Origin: Lacrimispora sp. BS-2
Lineage (GTDB): Bacteria; Bacillota; Clostridia; Lachnospirales; Lachnospiraceae
Assembly: GCF_040207125.1 (NCBI RefSeq)
Contig: NZ_CP157940.1
Location: 2,728,001-2,792,000, forward strand
DNA length: 64,000 bases
Reading direction: 5' to 3'
Positions within the stretch are counted from its first letter, which is position 1. The number at the start of each line of letters is the position of its first letter. A program made the translations under genes and the position numbers. Below the pieces are notes generated by a model. That model saw only the letters and a program-made list of their open reading frames with translations. It made no database searches and was not told where the DNA came from. Below, piece after piece: positions 60,534 to 64,000 of this stretch.

Positions 60534-63236
60534 TTATACTGCGTTTAAATCAACCGTGATGGTATGAAGCTTATGATCCGGTAATTTTAATAGTTCTTCT
60601 CTTTTAATGTTCCATTCCCCACCAAGGCTCCGGCAGGGAAGCCCATTCAATGAAATACCGGTTATTCCATAAGTATCCGGGTCTAAATTCCGGGGGTTTT
60701 TGTAGATGATCTTTATGTTTTTTCCGGCAAATATTAGAGAAACCGAGGCCTCATGCTGATCGTCAAACTGTTCCTTCAAAAGCTGGGGCTTAAAAACCAG
60801 ATTCCCATAATACCCTCTGATTCCAAACATCTGAGTGACAACCGTAACCAGATACCAGCTTGCGGCTCCTGTCAGATAGTGATACATTCCTCTTCCCCTG
60901 GCATCCACATATTCAGGAATTCCCGGATATATCCTGCTCTTCCCGGAATCGCTGCAATGGTCAAATAAGGATATGAGGGCATGATATCCTTCTTTTGAAG
61001 CGTTTCTCCTGTACAGGGCATTCCCAAACATGGTGGACATATGGGAGAATACTGCTCCGTTTTCCTTGTGTCCATAAGCAAAACCAAACATCCTGCCTAA
61101 ATCCATTTTTACCTCGTGGAAATCCGTATTTAAACGGTATCCTCCGATCTCCTCTCTGTAAAGATAAGCATCGGAAGCCTTCACGATCTCCTTCACCTGA
61201 CGGTCCGTTGCAACTCCAGACATGAGGGAAAACACCTGGCTGGTGAGCATCATGCGAACCCCTGCTTCTGCTTCACCCTCCACTTTATTTCCGGAATTGT
61301 CGTAGTATCCGTTGTACCAGCCAAACCCTTCCCTTGAAGCAGTCCATTCCGTTTCCCGTATATGATCGTATATCCAGGAAGCCTTTGCCCGCAAATCCTC
61401 CTGAAGTTTCTCTCCTTTTATCATTGCCTTTTTTCCAGAAATGGAGTGGGAGCAGCTTTCGCAATAACGAATCAGCATTTCCTGTTTCTTCCCGATGTCA
61501 TCATAAACTGTCCTGTCTTCTGTCAGCAGCTGCCTTATTTCTTCGGCAACTTCAAATTCTTCCACTCCCTGTGCTTTCAGTTCTTCCAGTAAATCGGCAA
61601 GCCCCTTTAAGTTATACCCATACATACAGGTAAATGCTACGCTCTCTCCTCTCTGGGAAGCTAGGTCCAGGGCATCATTCCAGTCTGCACCTCTGAGTTT
61701 GATGTGGTTGTGCTCTCCCACATCGTAAAAGGATGTGAGGTTTTGAACCAGCAGATGTTCCAGGAGGGTTCCTGAATAAACCTGGTCCTTGCCATCCCGC
61801 AGCCGTTCCCCGTCTTCTGTCTTCCACTTAAGATCCTTTTCCTCCCCGCGGCAGACCTGCATATCCTTAAAATAGCTGTTGTTTTCCAGCAGGATCCCAA
61901 GATCCCCGGTTTGGTGGATGTATAATTCCGTGGTCAAAAAGGGCCATACCCCATGGTCCATCCAGACCCTTGTGATGTTGTTTCTATCTGCAATAAACTC
62001 TCCCTGCCCGCTTCCAATGATTGTGGCATTGGTCCCATCCATCCGCACCCCGCCAAAATTATCAATTAACATCCGGCGGACCCCTGACGAGTCCATCATT
62101 AACAATGCCAGGCAATCCTGCCATAAATCTCTCCAGCCCCGTCCACCTTTTCCATAGTCATGATGGGGCAAAAAGGAGCAGCCGTAAATTCTCCGCAGCA
62201 TGGGCTGAAAGCTTACCCACCGCATCCATCGGTCAAAAACGGAGTTGCCTGTGTGAAACCTCACATTGACCTTTTGGTTCCAATATTCTGCAGTCTGTTT
62301 CCAGCACCTGTCAAATGCTGTTTCATTAAGAAACTGCTCACAGCTATGTATCAGTTCTTCTTCCGTGTTTCCATATCCCATAGCCACAAGATAAGTTACC
62401 TTTTCCTTAGGCCCTATCCGGCATTCCTGGAAACAAAGCCCTCCCAGAGCTTCATAACCGCCTGTCTCAAAATCCACCCCCTGAGGCTTTAAAGGGATTT
62501 CATATAAGGCTTTTGGATTTTCAAGATTGCCGCCTTCCCCTGTAAAATCCTCTAAAACCGGGTAATACCCCACAGGATGCTGGGATTCATTCCCCCCGAA
62601 CACGCCATAAGCCCGGTGGTTTCTCTTATGGCCCCGTTCATCAAAAGTCATAGCGGGGGTCACAATGACTCCGGAAGACTTCGTCTTAATTCGATGGAGA
62701 AGGGATGTTACATGCCGGTGGTCCCTGATATTATCCCCAGACCGGGCATAGAGAGGAATGGCCGTAACGACCTGAAGACTTTTATATTCTTCCGAGATAT
62801 TTTCTATCTGGATTTTCATCAGTTCCACCTTCTCCCCGGCTGCCGGAACAAGGCTGCTGATTGACCCTTTGATACCCAGTTGTTTTGAAGTTCTGGTTAA
62901 CTTATGATGCATGAAGCCCGCTTCCACAGCCACCTCCTCCTTGTTTTCGGAAAAAAGCAGGGCCTGCTGCCAGGAAGAACGGCCGGTCAGGGACCATAAT
63001 ACCGTCCCCTCAAGCCTGCACCATACATTTCTGGAGGATTTGTCATTATGTAGATTTTCACAGCTGACCGGAGGCATAAAAAAGGAATTCTGATCCATCT
63101 TACTGTCCCCTCCCAAATCAGGAGATACACAGCTCATTACCCCGGACTCATTTGCCAGGGGAAAATACAAATAGCTGGTCAGATCCGGATTTTCCATATA
63201 AAAATCGCCCTGATTTCCTATAAACTCATATTTCAT
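60534..63236 (-). CDS. GH94 beta-disaccharide phosphorylase (laminaribiose/cellobiose phosphorylase-like)
   Basis: 900 residues from ATG 63236 (an upstream in-frame ATG at 63257 is less likely). N-terminal glycosyltransferase-36 beta domain (NPDLTSYLYFPLANESGVMS, SFFMPPVSCENLHNDKSSRN), then the barrel with CSFLPHHDYGKGGRGWRDLW, the catalytic Asp in LRGADWNDALDL (~517) and a C-terminal domain (PGIPEYVDARGRGMYHYLTG). It cleaves a beta-linked glucose disaccharide with phosphate to alpha-glucose-1-phosphate. Length and N-terminus fit laminaribiose phosphorylase better than the ~810-residue cellobiose enzymes, but specificity is inferred. Confidence 0.88.
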   Translation of the reverse strand: MKYEFIGNQGDFYMENPDLTSYLYFPLANESGVMSCVSPDLGGDSKMDQNSFFMPPVSCENLHNDKSSRNVWCRLEGTVLWSLTGRSSWQQALLFSENKEEVAVEAGFMHHKLTRTSKQLGIKGSISSLVPAAGEKVELMKIQIENISEEYKSLQVVTAIPLYARSGDNIRDHRHVTSLLHRIKTKSSGVIVTPAMTFDERGHKRNHRAYGVFGGNESQHPVGYYPVLEDFTGEGGNLENPKALYEIPLKPQGVDFETGGYEALGGLCFQECRIGPKEKVTYLVAMGYGNTEEELIHSCEQFLNETAFDRCWKQTAEYWNQKVNVRFHTGNSVFDRWMRWVSFQPMLRRIYGCSFLPHHDYGKGGRGWRDLWQDCLALLMMDSSGVRRMLIDNFGGVRMDGTNATIIGSGQGEFIADRNNITRVWMDHGVWPFLTTELYIHQTGDLGILLENNSYFKDMQVCRGEEKDLKWKTEDGERLRDGKDQVYSGTLLEHLLVQNLTSFYDVGEHNHIKLRGADWNDALDLASQRGESVAFTCMYGYNLKGLADLLEELKAQGVEEFEVAEEIRQLLTEDRTVYDDIGKKQEMLIRYCESCSHSISGKKAMIKGEKLQEDLRAKASWIYDHIRETEWTASREGFGWYNGYYDNSGNKVEGEAEAGVRMMLTSQVFSLMSGVATDRQVKEIVKASDAYLYREEIGGYRLNTDFHEVKMDLGRMFGFAYGHKENGAVFSHMSTMFGNALYRRNASKEGYHALISLFDHCSDSGKSRIYPGIPEYVDARGRGMYHYLTGAASWYLVTVVTQMFGIRGYYGNLVFKPQLLKEQFDDQHEASVSLIFAGKNIKIIYKNPRNLDPDTYGITGISLNGLPCRSLGGEWNIKREELLKLPDHKLHTITVDLNAV

Positions 63237-63283
63237 CCCAATATCCCATCCTTTCATACCGGTAGTTTTCTTAAAGTATATCC

Positions 63284-63312
63284 CAGGTGGATGGATTACT
63301 GAATTTAATTAT
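63284..63312 (-). promoter_or_regulatory. Possible promoter of the GH94-cupin-kinase operon
   Basis: Minus strand TTCAGT, 17 bp, TATACT, about 50 bp upstream of the GH94 start. The -35 box is weak, which would suit activator control. Confidence 0.4.
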
Positions 63313-63377
63313 TTTGCTGAAAAGGTAATTTTTTTTACTTTATCAAATTTCTTTCGGTAAAACTCCGCTCCCCTGCG

Positions 63378-63406
63378 TTGCTTTTCAGCCTTAGATTGAT
63401 TATAAT
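63378..63406 (+). promoter_or_regulatory. Promoter of the PHP-domain gene
   Basis: TTGCTT (63378-63383), 17 bp, TATAAT (63401-63406), 28 bp before the ATG. Confidence 0.75.
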
Positions 63407-63434
63407 GAACTTAATTTTTGAAAGGAGAACCCCA

Positions 63435-64000
63435 TGCTGCCAGATTATCATTTTCACACAAATTTCTCAGGAGATTCCCAAACCCCCATGCGGGCCCAGC
63501 TGGAACGGGCCATAAGCCTTGGAATGACCTCTCTCTGTGTTACGGACCACCATGATTATGACGTGGACTCTGTCATCGATTTTACCCTTCAGACAGACCG
63601 GTATTTTGAAGCAATGTCTGCCTTAAAGGAAGAATACAAAGGCCGGATCGACCTTCGCATAGGGATCGAGCTGGGACTTCAGACTCATTTAAAGGAATAC
63701 TACAGGGAACTGTTATCAGGCTATGCCTTTGATTTCGTCATCGGCTCCACCCATTTTATTAATAGAAAGGATCCTGCTTATCCGGAGTTTTTTGAAGGAA
63801 GAGGAGAACAGAAGGCATATCTTCAGTATTTCCAGGCCACATTGGATAATGTGAAAAATATAGATAACTATGACGTGGCAGGCCATATCGACTACATTGT
63901 CCGTTATGGCCCCAATAAGGCTCTTTACTACAGCTACGAAGGATACCGGGATATTCTTGATGACATTTTAAGAGAAATTATAGGACGGGGAAAAGGAATT
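63435..64000 (+). CDS. PHP-domain phosphatase (histidinol-phosphatase-like), cut by window end
   Basis: First 188 codons: MLPDYHFHTNFSGDSQTPMR with the HxH metal motif, TDHHDYD, IGIELGLQ, VIGSTHFINR and HIDYIVRYG, all PHP metal-site motifs. AAAGGAG precedes ATG 63435. Family members dephosphorylate histidinol phosphate (HisK/HisJ type) or other phosphomonoesters; no his genes are in view, so the substrate is open. The C-terminal part is beyond the window. Confidence 0.9.

Overview
The window reads as chromosomal DNA of a spore-forming, anaerobic, saccharolytic Clostridia member, most likely Lachnospiraceae (Lacrimispora / Clostridium saccharolyticum type). This is inferred from the sporulation genes (spoIIP, gpr, GerMN lipoprotein), the strong AGGAGG ribosome binding sites, the YesM/YesN-type sugar regulation and the disaccharide phosphorylases. 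Almost every gene lies on the minus strand; the exceptions are rpsT, the repressor/ImmA/DUF6774 trio and the PHP phosphatase at the right edge.

Layout. 1-5150: conserved block lepA (cut by the window edge), spoIIP, gpr and the divergent rpsT, with a 26-residue TxpA-type toxin and its antisense RNA between lepA and spoIIP. 5231-14304: an alpha-glucoside operon, reading leftward: LacI regulator, solute-binding lipoprotein, two permeases, a GH65 phosphorylase fused to beta-phosphoglucomutase, and a GH13 oligo-1,6-glucosidase. Two matching palindromes precede it. 14780-15625: a CPBP membrane protease. 15829-31704: a contractile phage-tail locus with tail terminator, sheath, tube, frameshifted chaperone, tape measure, LysM, hub, baseplate, fibres, holin and endolysin. 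It has a phage-type regulatory head (Cro-like HTH, XRE repressor, ImmA/IrrE protease) but no capsid, portal, terminase, integrase or replication genes, so it looks like an R-type tailocin. 31916-43057: AI-2E/PerM transporter, holA, comEC, GerMN lipoprotein, orphan histidine kinase, DegV protein, ABC exporter and a 415-residue unknown. 43282-50141: glycolytic cluster gap-pgk-tpiA-gpmI plus a Na/Pi symporter. 50368-63236: a second sugar locus with a GH94 phosphorylase, a cupin, a YesM/YesN two-component system, an ABC importer and a 1039-residue oligoglucan-phosphorylase-like enzyme. 63435-64000: 5' part of a PHP-domain phosphatase.

How it fits together. Both sugar loci import oligosaccharides by ABC transporters and cleave them with phosphate, which saves ATP; the sugar phosphates feed the nearby glycolysis genes. 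In Bacillus-like genomes comEC-holA-rpsT-gpr-spoIIP-lepA are contiguous; here about 28 kb carrying the sugar operon, the protease, the tailocin and the PerM-like transporter separates holA from rpsT, marking an accessory insertion region.

Most notable: the headless tail locus with a four-site operator array; an A AAA AAC slippery site ending the tail-chaperone gene and leading in frame into a hidden 55-codon ORF; the type I toxin/antisense pair; 51-bp tandem repeats in the same position in front of gpr and pgk; an apparent ATA start for comEC; and the GH65-phosphoglucomutase fusion. All functions are read from sequence alone; no database search was run.
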